Assembly (NCBI RefSeq): GCF_029784135.1
Contig: NC_073746.1
Coordinates: 142,666,556-142,730,555 of the forward strand
Direction of reading: 5' to 3'
DNA: 64,000 bases
From: Toxorhynchites rutilus septentrionalis
Taxonomy: Eukaryota; Arthropoda; Insecta; Diptera; Culicidae
Every line of letters starts with the position of its first letter. Position 1 is the stretch's first letter. Shown one piece after another: positions 24,378 through 36,889 of the stretch. The notes below the pieces were generated by a model, which was not told where the DNA came from, did not search any database, and saw only the letters and a list, made by a program, of their open reading frames with translations. A program made the translations under genes and the position numbers.

Positions 24378-25851
24378 TGTTGACGTAGAACTACGTCTTT
24401 CATTAAGGGTGCCAAATCAGAAAACAGGTCACGTTTTTATGAAATAAAGTTAACGTTAGTAACTATTTTTGCGGCGAACGGATTTTGGCGATTTACAAAT
24501 TCATCGCAAATTCCCTAAGATTTGTTTGATATGCTATACATTACAATTCCATGGTGTATAAATGGTTAAAATTCATGAAAACTATAAGCGTTTTCATTTT
24601 CCCATATATTTGTTCTGTCCATTTGTTTGCTTTCCCGAACAGAGCTGTCAATAACGAGCAACTTATGGACGAACAACGAAGGGGAAATCGTATGATTTAA
24701 AGTCTCCGTTAACAAGGGAAAAGAAGAAGAACGAAGGGGAATATTTGCCTAGAGTATAAACAGTGGATCTCGCTGAAATAAACTTTCATTCTTCGTGAGG
24801 ACACCGACTGAACAACATCGCTGCTGGGCGAGCTGGACGGTGAGGAGTGGAGGAGTAATACGAGGAAAAAGTAATTTTTTCCAAGGGCCTTTTTGAAGGT
24901 TAGAGACGAATGAACTAAAAAGTCTCAAGTGTCTTAGTTTCGGATTGAGCTGTGGACGCGACCAAATTACTTAGTCGCTGATGTCTCTAGCATTGCAATA
25001 ATTGCATCAAACTGACGCCATTGCCTTAAGGTTCTGAGCTGCAGCATTCTGAGCATCGATATATGGATATTTTTGTGTGTGTACGTGCGTGCGTTTTAAC
25101 GTATTTCGCTGTTGCGGGTGAACATGTCGATCCGAACGTGTCGACAAAGAGGGGAGATAGCGGGAGGGAAATATTTGCGCTAGGGTATTAGTAATGAATT
25201 TGCTTAGGCAAATATTCAGCCTTTTTCCAAGCAGTTGACATTGTTTGTTTTCCGTCATCATAAAGGCTTCGTTGGTTCCTTTGACATTGTATCAATGCAT
25301 TGAACTGACGCTATGGTAAAGCAGGTATTAGGTTTTGCACCAAAACATTATTTGGGAATACCAAGTTATTCAATAAGTTATAATAATTTATAAATTTATT
25401 TGGGTTCGCATGCCAGTTGCAAAACTCCCTTCAACTGGGATTGCATTTGCGCTAATCTTGATCATAATGAAGCAGTGCTACTCTTTTCGAGGTTGTTGAG
25501 TTTAACAGGAAGAGTTTATTTCGTTTATTTAGTCATCAGGAAAGTAAACGTCGTTTTGGAATTTTGTATGTGATTTGGTTTCGCTTACCAGTAGCAAAAC
25601 TTTCTCCACCAAGGATGATAACTGCACTTATCTCGCTTATTGTTCTGAGAGGGCAAGAATGAATCATAAAACAATAATCGTCAAATGATTCTACAAGAAA
25701 AAAAATATTTCAGGGCGACCAAACTGGTAGAGTTGTTATTTCTAAAATTTCGTAGCATTATAAAATAATATTCGCAGTTATAAACAAGCGACTTGAATTA
25801 AACTAAAGCATAGTTCTACGTCAACAATGCGGTCGTGTCTTGGACTCAACC
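24378..25851. mobile_element. decayed relative of the foldback element
   Basis: Starts TTGACGTAGAACTACGTC and ends with the inverted TAGTTCTACGTCAACAATG plus hairpin (25831-25851). 25190-25851 is homologous to the right arm of the palindrome (AGGCAAATATTCAG, CATTGAACTGACGCTATGG, GGATGATAACTGCACTTATC) but diverged and shortened. 24390-24610 is shared, inverted, with 60990-61215 and 61905-62070 (AAACAGGTCACGTTTTTATG). No transposase is seen. Confidence 0.65.
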
Positions 25852-25869
25852 TCATATATTTTTTTTCTA

Positions 25870-26611
25870 AAAAATAAATCAACGATACTGAATTGGAACT
25901 ATTTGGTCTAGTGATTAACGGTTTTCTAACGGAAAGTTCAATGTCAGTCCCTGGAGACCGACACGGAGCTCAACGTGCAGCAAAGACAGAAGTACTATAG
26001 AGAGAGTCCTGGTACTCCACAGGTTCCGTTAGCAGCAGGGAATTTATGAAACCACAGAGCATTCATCTCTCGCCACGGGTCCCGTCATTTCTTGACTTAG
26101 CCATTTTGCCATATTTTTCTTCACGTACTAGCCATTGATCACAAATATCAAAATCATTATCATTTGGGACTTTGAACCCTTCGCTTTGGTTCGCGAATTC
26201 TCCTCTTTGGGGATCACAGTTACGACATGATCGTTGTACCACTAAATTTGTGTGATATTGAACTCATACTACTCCAGAAAAGGTAGCGGGTCCTAGTGAT
26301 GGCACACCTTTTGATATACTTCCTGGTTCATGGTTCCAGAAGCTTTGAAAGCTCTACTTTTCAGTCCGTGGCTACAGATTGACAGCCAGAAAAGAAATTT
26401 TTCGAACCTTTTTCGAGTCTTCCGGTGCATTCTGCGAATCGAACGAGGTAATTTTTTTTTCGAATGAGTTTCAGGATTTAAATCATCCGAAATTCCAGTC
26501 GACGGCCAGGCGCTCTCCGAATCGATTCATGATATCACAAACTGGGGGAGCAGATAGTCCGGGATTTCCATTGCGAGCGGGCAGGATCGACACGGCGTGC
26601 TGTTTTTCCTT
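25870..26611. other. non-coding intron sequence
   Basis: No gene or repeat boundary is recognised. Short open frames lack domain features. Confidence 0.4.
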
Positions 26612-26740
26612 CCCAAAATATATATTTTGATCACGGCTCATATGGCGTTAGCCTCACGGGCCCGGGAGTTCAATATTTCGACAATTTTTGCCTTACGACT
26701 ATGTTTTTGATATGTAACCGATTACTCCCGGTTATTGACT
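26612..26740 (-). mobile_element. truncated LINE tail
   Basis: Homologous to 10781-10966: ATATATATTTTGAT, ATATGGCGTTAGCC, GACAATTTTTGCCTTACGAC, GTAACCGATTACTC. Too short to carry coding sequence. Confidence 0.7.
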
Positions 26741-27119
26741 CAGAGGCTTGGTTTTGACGATCATTGAATACATAATACATAGAAAACATACGCTGGCCAT
26801 GTGGTAGGAAATGCGGCTCCTAGTGTGCCAGAATTTGAAGAGATTTTTGTGGAAAAGACCATAATCATTCAATTCAAAAGTAGGAAATCCTTACACTTCT
26901 CTCCGTACCCATCTCTTCAGTGTGCTGTGGTAACTAATTATAAGATGTATTCCAAATCTTCAATCTTAGAATGCGTATAATGCTTATTTTTTTTTCTCAA
27001 TCTATTATGAATACAAAACTCCATACAATATACATGAATAAGAAACAGTGGGATATACGGTTTTTCAAGAGTAGCTTTTTTACATAAAATATACTTTTAT
27101 GCTACTTGTAACTATCCCA

Positions 27120-28330
27120 ATATTAACCCATGTTCTTGAACTAGTTAATTTTTGAGCGGTGTCCTCGCCTCGGTTCGCCTATGTCACCCCATCAATCATA
27201 TAATTAGCAGTCATTAGCGCCCGAGTACATGGCAAATTCCGAGCATATTTGCATATTTCGTGACATCGTTCACACCATCTGTCTCGGCGGCTCGCTCTCG
27301 TTCATCTCAATCTCATGTCGGTACTATGTCGTCTGGAAAGCCCACACGCTGAACTCCTGCCCATGCACGAAGTCTGGGTGATCCCATTCTTTACCTTCTC
27401 TTATGGGCTTACCAGTGAGACCTCTGTGCCCCCGCGTGAACGCGACATTGCCTAGTCGACTCCGGCAACCCTCGCTGCATCGACACCAGAGAAGGTGAAA
27501 ACGGAGGAGGAGCAATGTTTTGCCTCCCTAATTCATATTCATATTTGCGTCGATGGCTTGTCACCGCAAAGTACCTGTAACGTTTGTATTAACGCAAAAC
27601 ATCAACGTTCCGTAAACACAATGTGCTGACGGTGTTCACCTGGGGAAACTTTATGGAAAATGTCAGGAAATTAATTAATCGAAATACATTTTATCATGTG
27701 TGAATATGGGGTCATCACCATATCCTATGCCCCAACATAAATTGGTCGAATTTTACCGCTAAAGTTCAGAGCCCAAGCCACCGTGCACGGCTCGAGCCAG
27801 ATTTCGGCCACCACGCCAAACACTTGTAGGCGACCTGAGACATTGCCATTAGACACCTATCACGCAAACGACATTTGCTCACACTCTAGACTCTGTAGAC
27901 ACACATTTCCATACCCTCTTTTTTCAAACACTATATCCAGACAGCACACGCTCGGTAATAAAATTCATCAATCGTCCGAAGCGTTTGAAAACACAGAAAC
28001 AATTTTGCAAATGTTTTATTTGTTCGTGCAGTCTTTCATCAATTATCGTTACGGCGTTGTAAAAACGGATCACTGCAAGCGGCTACCAGCTGTGCGCTCC
28101 CACCGGTCGTTCTGCGGTGGGAAAATGGGAAATTTATGAATCGTTACACGGTGGATGACTTCTCCGGCAGTTGGGTGTAGGCTGATCGAATTGTATAGAC
28201 CGGCGTGTGTGGGAGGAAGGTGTGCGCGTACAAATCTAGAGGCGATGATATGTCAGATAGGTTCAGTTCGAATGACTGGGGGTGTAAAAGTCGGCCAGAC
28301 AAAGCCCTGCGGTTGATTGATTGCGAGGTG
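27120..28330. promoter_or_regulatory. long repeat-free, GC-richer block inside intron 2
   Basis: About 1.2 kb without any repeat seen elsewhere in the window and with higher GC than its surroundings. Open frames here are not protein-like, and no splice-bounded exon in the kinase phase was found. Survival of unique sequence in an intron otherwise filled by transposons suggests an enhancer or alternative regulatory region. This is inference only. Confidence 0.3.
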
Positions 28331-28715
28331 CCACCTTGCGTGCAACAAATCTATATGCTAATCGAGTAGTAATTAAAAGTAAGTTATTGCAGTCTGTGGT
28401 TTTTATATCTTATGATCCTAGTCATCAGAAAATTTTCATATCCCAAAGAAGTTGCACAAACGATTATGTATTGGATGATCAGACCTTATCCGATTATTGT
28501 GAAATTTAATGATGATTTTTTTAGGACGATTTCAGTTGGAGTTACTCAAAGAGTAGTACTATACAATAGAACACTGAGGATGTCATAAGAACAAATATGT
28601 TAGTGACTTAATGGCTTTTATTATTCAGGGGTCGACTTAGGGCCATCCTAATCCTAATCCCAAAAACTATGAGTTGTACCGAAATAGTGTCTTAGAAAGA
28701 GTTATAGAGATGTGC

Positions 28716-30337
28716 CATCCGCTCATGAGCTGTTCATTCGAATCGCATCATCATAGTGAGCAGATTCGGATCGGCTAGCAATAAAAAACACAGCTCATCC
28801 GCTTGTTACGAAGCTGGAGAGCTGATGAGTTGCTGAGCTAATTAGCTCTGAAATTGTTGAGTTGTTGAGCTGACGAGCTGCTAAGCTGTTTAGCTCTGGA
28901 ACTGTTGAGCTGTTGAGCTGAAGAGCTGCTGAGCTGAAGAGCTACATAGTGGTGGAGCGCAAAAGCTGCAGAGAGTGTGAATTATGATACGCGAAAGAAT
29001 GTTTCGTCTCCCGCGCTTCATAATATGACGTCAATTTGTATTCGTGTGTCTCTCTTGGTGAGAGATCTGGCAGAGATGTCAGATAGGAAATGGTTTTTGT
29101 TTTGAAGATTTCAATCGTTCGTTCTTCATTATTTTTTTTCTTATATCGCCAAACAAAATACTAAACATTATTATATGCTTGAAAATAAAATTACTATATC
29201 ATATTGTTATTTAAACATGACTGTAGAAACACAAAAATTTATTTCCGCATGCTGATTCAAAACAATTCAGAAAACCACCCGGCATAAATGCTGATAATTG
29301 ATAATGGTCCTTTTATTACCTTTGTCATCGTGAATAATTATTTCTCATTGCGCCTATTAGTGGATTTATTTTTATATCCTTGGATGCAAAAAAATATCTC
29401 GGAAGTTTTATCAAAAAAACGTTGTCTCGGCCAATATTTCTGAAGGCATTTCATTTGGCTTCTGTTGTTTAAGTTCAGCATATCCTAAGTATCTTCTTTG
29501 TTGGATTTCAGCATTCAGTATTTGTTGAACAGGGTCTTTCAGATTAAACGGTCACGCAACAAATTTTAATAACTTCTACAAAAGTGAACCGATTTTTATT
29601 TTTAAAAACGAAAATAAAGCTTATTTTAGGACATTTTCGATGTGACCACCCCTTTTTTCGATAACGCGTTTTGAACGGTGAACAAAATTCTTCATGCACA
29701 ACTCTAGCATTACGACTTCGATGCTGTTGAAAATCCGAGTTATTTCTTCTTTAAGTTCCTCCAAATTGTGAGGCTTATTAACATAGCAACGGTCCTTCAC
29801 GTAACCCCAGAGGAAGTAATCGACGACGAGAAATGTTGAAATTCTTAGAATAAGAGGACAAAGTTTCATTAAGCCTCCGGTTGCTCGAGAAATACGATTT
29901 CACTAAAAATACACGTTCTTGTAAATTTTTGCATCTTGACACTAAAAACCATCCAATCTGACTGAACGAATAGCCGAATATTATCGTCCCGAAGTGGGGA
30001 ATGCAGTGTTACCATCGACGGATCAAAAAAAATATAAGGAGCTATTCGATTTTTTTGCATGAGCGTTTAATTTGAAAGATCCTGTATATTATATTATTAG
30101 AATTCATTAGAATATATATAATTGTGTACAATACAACTTAAATTCGTTTATTTTTTGCTTTCCGTCTGTTAAGAAAATGCACACTATATCATGTCCCATG
30201 GTAGTTACGTTTCATATGCAATTGTGTGGACAACCGAAAAATTCAACTGAGCTGAAGAGCTGTTCCAAATGAGCAGCTCACTTGTATGAGCTGAACGGCT
30301 CTGAGCCGCTCACCATGATGAGCTGATTTGCCCATCT
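28716..30337. mobile_element. AGCTG-rich TIR element (possibly hAT-like)
   Basis: Ends: GAGATGTGCCATCCGCTCAT on the left and, read inward from the right, AGAGATGGGCAAATCAGCTC. Next to the left end lies an imperfect tandem array of GAGCTG words (28780-28970); a shorter inverted array lies at 30245-30320. The terminal AGAGATGGGCAAA word is of a kind common in hAT-like MITEs, a family call I hold loosely. No transposase of its own. Confidence 0.55.
29530..30085 (-). pseudogene. mariner-like element, internally deleted, transposase C-terminus
   Basis: TIRs: CAGGGTCTTTCAGATTAAAC on the left and CAGGATCTTTCAAATTAAAC read inward from the right. The minus strand (29869-29621) encodes the C-terminal transposase part: DYFLWGYVKDRCYVNKP, a helical stretch with LEELKEEI, and the closing RGGHIENVL. 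These are typical of mariner/IS630-type transposases. The DNA-binding domain and first catalytic Asp are missing, so it could move only with enzyme from elsewhere. Confidence 0.8.
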
Positions 30338-31217
30338 CTAATATAAAACAGAAGTCATGTGGAAAATTTAGAAAATCAGTTCAAGTTGGTTAAACTATGA
30401 ATTTTTGAAACTTCGAATTTTTGTATGTTGACAATCATGTTTAGCCACAGACTATGAATACTGATGTGATTTCAAACAAAAAAGCTCTTTATCAATCTCC
30501 TTCTAAATGAAGCCATTCTCGAGATATTAAAAAAAATATTTCTATTTTATTGTGTTTTTCAAGCAAATAGGCCCTTTTAATATGTTTGTCGTGTTATACC
30601 GTCATGTTCATGAAGTTTTATGAATTTGCTTATAATTTCCAAAAATATCATTATGATATCGGCATGATGCGCGAATTTTTAAAGATCTATCTAAAAGGAT
30701 ATTGCATCCCATTAACTTCAGTTTCTCAATCACTGACACGGTTAAGAAACGTTTTCCAGATGAACATTTATTATCATTTTTCGGGAACGGTTTAAAAAAT
30801 AGAAAACACATATTTTAGATTTTGAAAATTAAAGTTTTTTTGTAAATTTTTAATTTTTTTTTCAGTGTATATTTTTTTCACGTTTAAGCATCAATACTCT
30901 ATATCTCTTTCTAAGACACTATTTCGGTACAACTCATAGTTTTTTCATATATAAATTATCAAAGACATCTTCTACCAAAATCGATACGCCCTCTTCAAAA
31001 GTTACGCTTGAGTCAAAAAGTTCCCAAATGCTGTGGAAAACTCTTTCATAGCTTTCATTCGAATAAAAAATGTTCATGTTTTGTCATTTGTCGATTTCAT
31101 TTGGAATTGCTCTTTTACGTTTCATTCAAAAGTTTAGTATGATTATTTTTATAATGACGCATCCTTCTCTACAAAAAAGCATAGCTTGTCTGTAGCTAGT
31201 CTGATAAAAATGTAGTA

Positions 31218-32318
31218 CAGTCAACTCTCCCTAACTCGATGTTCTGTATCTCGATATTTTCCCTAACTCGATGCCTCTCTTACTCGATGTGTTTTGAATC
31301 ATTTTTCCATGGATTTTCACCTCCCTAACTCGATTGATTTTCGCGTACATGTTTTTGTGCGTTATTACCTCAGATTTCAATTGCCCTTGAAAGTGAAGAC
31401 GGAGTGTTCGTGTCATCAAACAATTTCTTTTCAAGTATGGAAAACCACGAGAAACCTTTCAAGCGAACAATCAAAACGCTAACCATTGCGCAAGATCTGA
31501 GCATCATCGAGCAGGTCGAAAAATATGGACGGAAGGGGTCTGAAGCTGCAAATAATTTCAGTATTGCACAAAGTGCGGTATCAACACTACTCAAACAACT
31601 AAAGTAAAAATGGAATCGGAATGGAAAATTGTATCTAGACCAAAAGCATATAAGGTTGGTCAGAATCGAGAAGCTGGAGCGGTCAATGAATTTTTGTCTT
31701 GTCAAGCTAGACAAAATAATTTACCCCTCTTCTATTCTTCGGGATATGGCTTGAGAATTTGTCCAGAAACTGGGAAATCCTAACTTTAAAGCACAACCAA
31801 CATTGACAGGAGTGATATTCCGCTGGCATAATTAATGTGTCGTGAGCGATGTCGACGGTACAATACCGTTCGATTGCTCAATGTCTTTTAATAATTAGTG
31901 CAAAAAGGACCAAGACGTGATTTGCTGTGATCTGATGCCAGATACCGATATACTAGAAAGTGTTGAAAAACCTGAGAAAAACGCTGAAGATAGTAGTTCT
32001 ATTGAGATGTTAATTCGAACGTTTAATCAAATCTGAAGAATATGTCCGGAATATTGAAATCAACTGAAAATGTTCCTGTGAAACTATTCGAACATTTCTT
32101 TGTGATTGAACAGTTCCTGCGTGATCGTTACAATTCAGTTTGAGTAACATACTTAATCAATATTTTCTTTGTTAACCTAGTGCCTCGTGCAAGTTGGACT
32201 CGATTATATACAAACTCGATTATATATGATTCGATTATGTAAAATTTAGGACTCGATTGTATACAGTTTGAAAAAAAAAGTTGGTCCCTTTGGATATCGA
32301 GTTAGGGAGAGTTGACTG
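31218..32318 (+). mobile_element. pogo-like DNA transposon, non-autonomous
   Basis: TIRs CAGTCAACTCTCCCTAACTC and its inverse at the right end (GAGTTAGGGAGAGTTGACTG), with TA target duplications at 31216-31217 and 32319-32320. The left subterminal region repeats CCCTAACTCGAT several times and the right one ACTCGATTATATA. Total 1101 bp. Confidence 0.88.
31437..31607 (+). pseudogene. pogo transposase N-terminal DNA-binding domain fragment
   Basis: From the ATG near 31437: MENHEKPFKRTIKTLTIAQ, DLSIIEQVEKYG, EAANNFSIAQSAVSTLLKQ. This is the helix-turn-helix (psq/CENPB-N type) that starts pogo/Tigger transposases and binds the TIR. A stop follows after about 56 residues; the second HTH and DDE catalytic domain are not readable downstream, although a KAQRGPRRD-like word is suggested near 31910. 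A truncated relic. Confidence 0.75.
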
Positions 32319-32320
32319 TA

Positions 32321-33298
32321 TCTACAGAAAATAAATAAACCAACAGACCTTCGTCCTGCCTTAAATAGTTATTTTTGTCAATTTTCACCCTAAATTATCA
32401 ATTTCCACGTACATAACCCATCCATTATTATTTTCACAAAATGGAGCGCGAACTTCAATGTCGTCAGCGTTTCGATTGAAAGAATGAACTCCAATTAGAC
32501 CAATTTTTCACTGCAGAACAGATAATGCGTAATAGATTCTTTCGAATTTTCCTATTTTTCTCAATGATTCTCCAGTTTATTATGTTATTCTGGTTTGGAT
32601 GGAGACGAATACAACGAAATAAAAGCAGCTCAAATCTGACCATCCGGAAGCTCTTGTGATGATGAGATTCGCATGAACTTATTTTTTTTCACACTTTCAA
32701 ATGTTCAGAGGTTTCAAAGGTTCTCAGATTTTCATAAAAATTGGTAGTTTGATTCTTTATCGCAGATGATTGGACCCGTATTTTTCCATTTTGTTCATTA
32801 AAGTGCCCATTTCCATTTTAGGATGGTTCGAAAAATCAATTTTTTCCCTTTCTTTGACGTTGAAATATGTCTTTCAGGGAGGGTATCAAAACAGAAAACA
32901 GGTCACGCTTTTATGAAATAAAGTTAACGTAATAATTATTTTCACTGCGACAAATCGAATGTTCATTGTTGATTGTTGATTGGTCTGAAATAAAAAAAAG
33001 CTATGTTGATTGAGTGTTTATTAATATTTCATTAATGAACATTATTTTATGTTATTATATTGATGAATTTCATTTTAATATATTGGTAACGTACTTGTTC
33101 TACACCTCCAAATCTAAACTTGCCGAGAGGCCAGCAATCAGAATTCTTTGGTAAGCTTGCTTAGGACATCCGATCCTCTGATAAATATCTTGCAAAAGCA
33201 AAGATCGAAGAAAGTGCTATTGCAATCCCCATCTGCAGTGAAACTTTTACAAAAGGACTCAAATTTGAGCCAACTAGAAACAGAAATTGATTCATAAA
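32321..33298. other. non-coding intron sequence
   Basis: No gene. Around 32885-32950 there is a fragment of the AAACAGGTCACGCTTTTATG subterminal repeat also seen at 24425, 61160 and 62010. Confidence 0.5.
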
Positions 33299-34386
33299 TA
33301 CAGCCATTCCATGCCAAACCGATATAGTGGGTGGTTCTAAGATTTTCGTCAAAAGTAGTAATTTTGTTCTTTAGCGCAAAACATTAGACCTGTATTTTTT
33401 TTACTTTTTCATTGGAATGCCCGTTTCCATTTTAGGGTGGCCCAAAAAAAAGATTTTTCCCCTTTTTCCTAAAGATGATTTTTTTTTTTTCAAAAAATCA
33501 TAACTTTTGAACCACTTAACCGATTTAGATGGTGGATATATCAAATTGAAGCCAATGAGCTAAAAAAAATATTGAAATTTACAAACAATTGATTTTGTTT
33601 TCGTAATGATTAATTGTGGTCGTTTTTTATTGTTTTCATGGCTTTGGACTAGAGGGCGCTATATTATTTTATGTTTTTCCTTGAAAGCTGAGGATTTTTT
33701 TACATAACATATCTCGATGATTTTTCAAAGTCAACCGGTGGTTCGAAAAATCATTTTTCCCCTTTATCCAAAAATGACTTTTCGCAAAAATTCATCACAT
33801 TTGAACTAGTGAACCGATTAAGATGATCGACATATGAAATTGAAGCCAATAAGCTAACCTTCTTTGAAAAAAATATCACACTTAGGGGAAGATTGGTTTC
33901 TAGTCGCATAGGTCTAGTCTAGTCACAGAGGAATATTGAACGAAGGCTTAGAACATGTTGAATTTACAAAATAATAACTCAAAAACGAAAAAAATCTCCG
34001 ATATCGAAAAATGTTATGTAAAAAATCCTCAGCTTTCCATAAAAAACTATAAAAAAATATGGCGTCCTCTATCTATAACCGAGAAAACTATGAAAAACTA
34101 TCTCAATCAATAATTACAAAAACAAAAATCCAAATTTTTCGCAAAAGTGATATACTTCAAAGAAAACTAACTCATAAGCTTTTATTTGATATATCGATTA
34201 TATGAATCGGCCCAGTAGTTCAAAAGTTGTGAATTTTTGTAGTGGAAAAAATGGAGAAAATTTGGTTTTTCGAACCATCGATTAACTTGGAAAAATCATA
34301 ACTCAAAAACGAAAAAAATAGCATCTCTGATATCGAGATGCGTTATGTAAAACATCCTCAGCTTTCAAGGAAAAATATTTAAAAAA
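33299..34386 (+). repeat. dispersed repeat starting ACAGCCATTCCATGCC
   Basis: Starts with ACAGCCATTCCATGCCAAAC and CGATATAGTGG, also found at 37432 and 39794 (the latter after a (TA)n run). Internally it contains inverted segments (the words CATAACTTTTGAACCACTTA and their inverse near 34200), so it folds on itself. No coding content. Confidence 0.75.
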
Positions 34387-35035
34387 ACTAGCTGACCCGG
34401 GAAACTTCGTCCCACCCAAAATTTAATTTTCGTTATCACATTCACGTTTTCTTACTAAGCGCACGTTCAAACATCAAACGATCAAACATCAAATGGACTA
34501 ACAACGCTTGTCACTATGAAGTTGAAGAACATAAGGGAATTGAATTTTCGAAAATTTTCCCATTTTCTTCAGAGTTTTCCGAAAATTTTCAATTGTCATG
34601 TTTGGTTAGAATATGTTTGATCGAAATATGTATTTTAATTTTTTGGAACCCCAGCTCCATTCCAGGAAGGGAGGGGCGTCATACCATCATAGAAACATTT
34701 CTCGTACCCAAAAACCCTCACATCTCAAATTTGGTTCCGTTTGCGTTGATTGAGGAGTGTCTTTTTACCATAGAAACGTTTCTTGCTCCCTAAAACCTTC
34801 ATATGCTAAATTTGGCTTTATTTGCTTGATAAGTTTTCGAGTTATGCAGAAATTTGTTTTTCATTTGTATGGCAACCCCCATTTCGAGAGGAGGGAGGAG
34901 TGTCTGCTCATCATAGAAACGTTTCTTGCCCCCTTAAAACCTTTATATGCTAAATTTGGCTCCATTTGCTTGATTAGTTTTCGAGTTATGCAGAAATTTG
35001 TGTTTCATTCGTATGACTTATTCTAATGTTAGTAG
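34387..35035 (+). repeat. CTAGCTGACCCGG repeat with internal tandem units
   Basis: Starts ACTAGCTGACCCGGGAAACT. Contains about 150 bp tandem units with GAAACGTTTCTTGC, ATATGCTAAATTTGGC and TTCGAGTTATGCAGAAATTT. An inverted relative occupies 38320-39694. Its class could not be determined; no protein is encoded. Confidence 0.75.
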
Positions 35036-35844
35036 GAAGGGAACCGATAGCTCGTTTCTAAGAAGATATCTCGCATAGTTATTTAATAAACCTAAAAGAA
35101 ATTCATTATTATTTTTAATTATGTATTAAGTATAAATGAAAATAGTAGAAGCATAATGTTATTAAAATATTCCACCAAAATGTGTGAATCTTTAAAAAAA
35201 AAAGTTCATTCTGAGTATTTTATTTCAGATACGTTCCATGGCTCCATAAACTCTCAGAATTGATCAATATTGTTGCGATCAATCCGCTGTGACAGGCACT
35301 CCTAATTTAATCAACATCCAATTTGTATGTATATTGCATAAATTGCAAACAATATAGTTAACATTATTGGACCTTCCTCCGCCCGGTGCAAATGATGCAC
35401 GCGATGAAATCAAAACCCGTTTTATGTCGTCTGCTAAACCGTTGACTGACTGAATGCAAAGAATTACTCACATTTGAACTTGTCACACTTGGCCGACGTA
35501 AACTATGCTAATAAATGCTAAGTGTGATTGCTGTATAATTATGTAGATCCAAATGCATCCAGCCAGCAGTGCCACCTGATTTGCTGCCTTCAGGAGACAG
35601 AAACATGCTGTTGCGAATCCGAAATGTTAATTTTGAACGAATCTAGCAAGTATTATGTCCTTTAATTCACCAATAAAATCTTTCGGGCGAATTAATTGCA
35701 ATTCAAATTTTGAAGTCGTTCATGTTATTTCCGCATATTGCAACTTTTATTAGGACTTTAAAAATCAAAATTTCGCGTTGATCGTGCTTTGCTGTAGAAA
35801 TCTTTACTCATTCATTATTATTTACTTCTCGATTTTTCCGACAG
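35036..35844. other. unique intron sequence before exon 3
   Basis: No repeats recognised. Ends in a pyrimidine-rich tract and the exon 3 acceptor. It may hold splicing or regulatory signals. Confidence 0.5.
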
Positions 35845-36011
35845 ATCTCGCGAAATCATCAAATCCGCCATCCTGGACAATGACTTCATGAAAAACCTCG
35901 AGATGACGCAGATCCGCGAAATCGTGGACTGCATGTACCCGGTGCAGTACGGCTCTGGCAGTCTGATTATCAAAGAGGGCGATGTCGGCAGCATAGTCTA
36001 CGTTATGGAAG
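35845..36011 (+). CDS. for: cGMP-dependent protein kinase 1, coding exon 3 (start of CNB domain A)
   Basis: 167 bp exon with acceptor CCGACAG and donor GTAAGT (36012). It completes the Leu codon of exon 2 and reads [19 protein letters not shown], then [15 protein letters not shown] and [17 protein letters not shown]. This is the helical lead-in and first beta strands of the high-affinity cyclic-nucleotide-binding domain A of PKG; the GxGD-type turn (KEGDVGS) is typical. It ends in phase 1, splitting the codon after Glu. The phosphate-binding cassette, CNB-B and kinase domain must follow in later exons, which I do not find before 64000. It closely resembles the insect foraging products. Confidence 0.95.
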
Positions 36012-36089
36012 GTAAGTGTGGATCGAAAGCTCGGAAAGCGTTGGTGTTTTTATTTTCAATGAATCGTGCAACTGGAAGGCGTTAACTTA

Positions 36090-36889
36090 CCAGTTGACTA
36101 CTTCCAGGGGTTTTAGGCATCCATGGTAACCCCGGTTGTGGATCGTGTTTGACAGCTTTATCGTGGCAATCGACGACGATCAAAGCTGCCATTTTTCATG
36201 AGTCGTGATCACCATCAGGGTATCGCTATAATGATGGATCATTATGTTAGCGGCTCACTTGAAAGTTCCATCAGTGTCTTACCTTGTAAAGCTTCTCACA
36301 TGGCAAATACGCAGATATATAAACTCACTTCAAATTAGCTTGATGGATGGTTACGACGCGTGGAAGTGATATCCGTTTGTGATGATGAGAAAATGATGTT
36401 TATTTGCTGAGGGAAACGAGAGAAGGTGAAATATGTGCATGATCATGTGCAAAGTAGAACCATTTATTATTGCAAGTTTTCACTTTCTATGAACTTGATG
36501 GCGATGAGCCTGGGTGAAGAGGATGGGGTGTCAAGGAATGGCAATGGATGACTTTCAGTCTCTGTTTGTCATCATTAAATTTTTGTGCGTCTTCGTTTTT
36601 CTTTATAGTGATCCCTTGTATTTTACATCAATGACTTAAAAAATTGAACCGTTATGTATACGAATCATCATCCTTGTTGTTTGGGCTGAAAGTTTTGCTG
36701 AAATACATCATATAATTGTATAACTTGATAATTATATGATGATTCGACAAGGTTTTAACCAGACACCCTGTTCAACATCCGTAATGGTGAAATGGTAGAT
36801 TGATTTGTCATGTCGACTGTACAGTCTGTATCAATAAATTTTAGTTTTTGGCATAGGACTATGTTTTTGATTTCTATATACAGCAATTC
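36090..36889. other. unique intron sequence after exon 3
   Basis: No gene or repeat recognised. Part of the about 1.8 kb repeat-free island around exon 3. Confidence 0.5.

Larger units (their letters stand above)
28655..31150. repeat. repeat family Y copy with nested insertions
   Basis: Outer layer: AACTATGAGTTGTACCG at 28669 and, inverted, at 30925-30945. The right part (30340-31130) contains the segment that also frames the CR1 insertion. Middle layer: AGCTG-rich TIR element (28716-30337). Inner layer: mariner-like deletion derivative (29530-30085). Confidence 0.7.
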
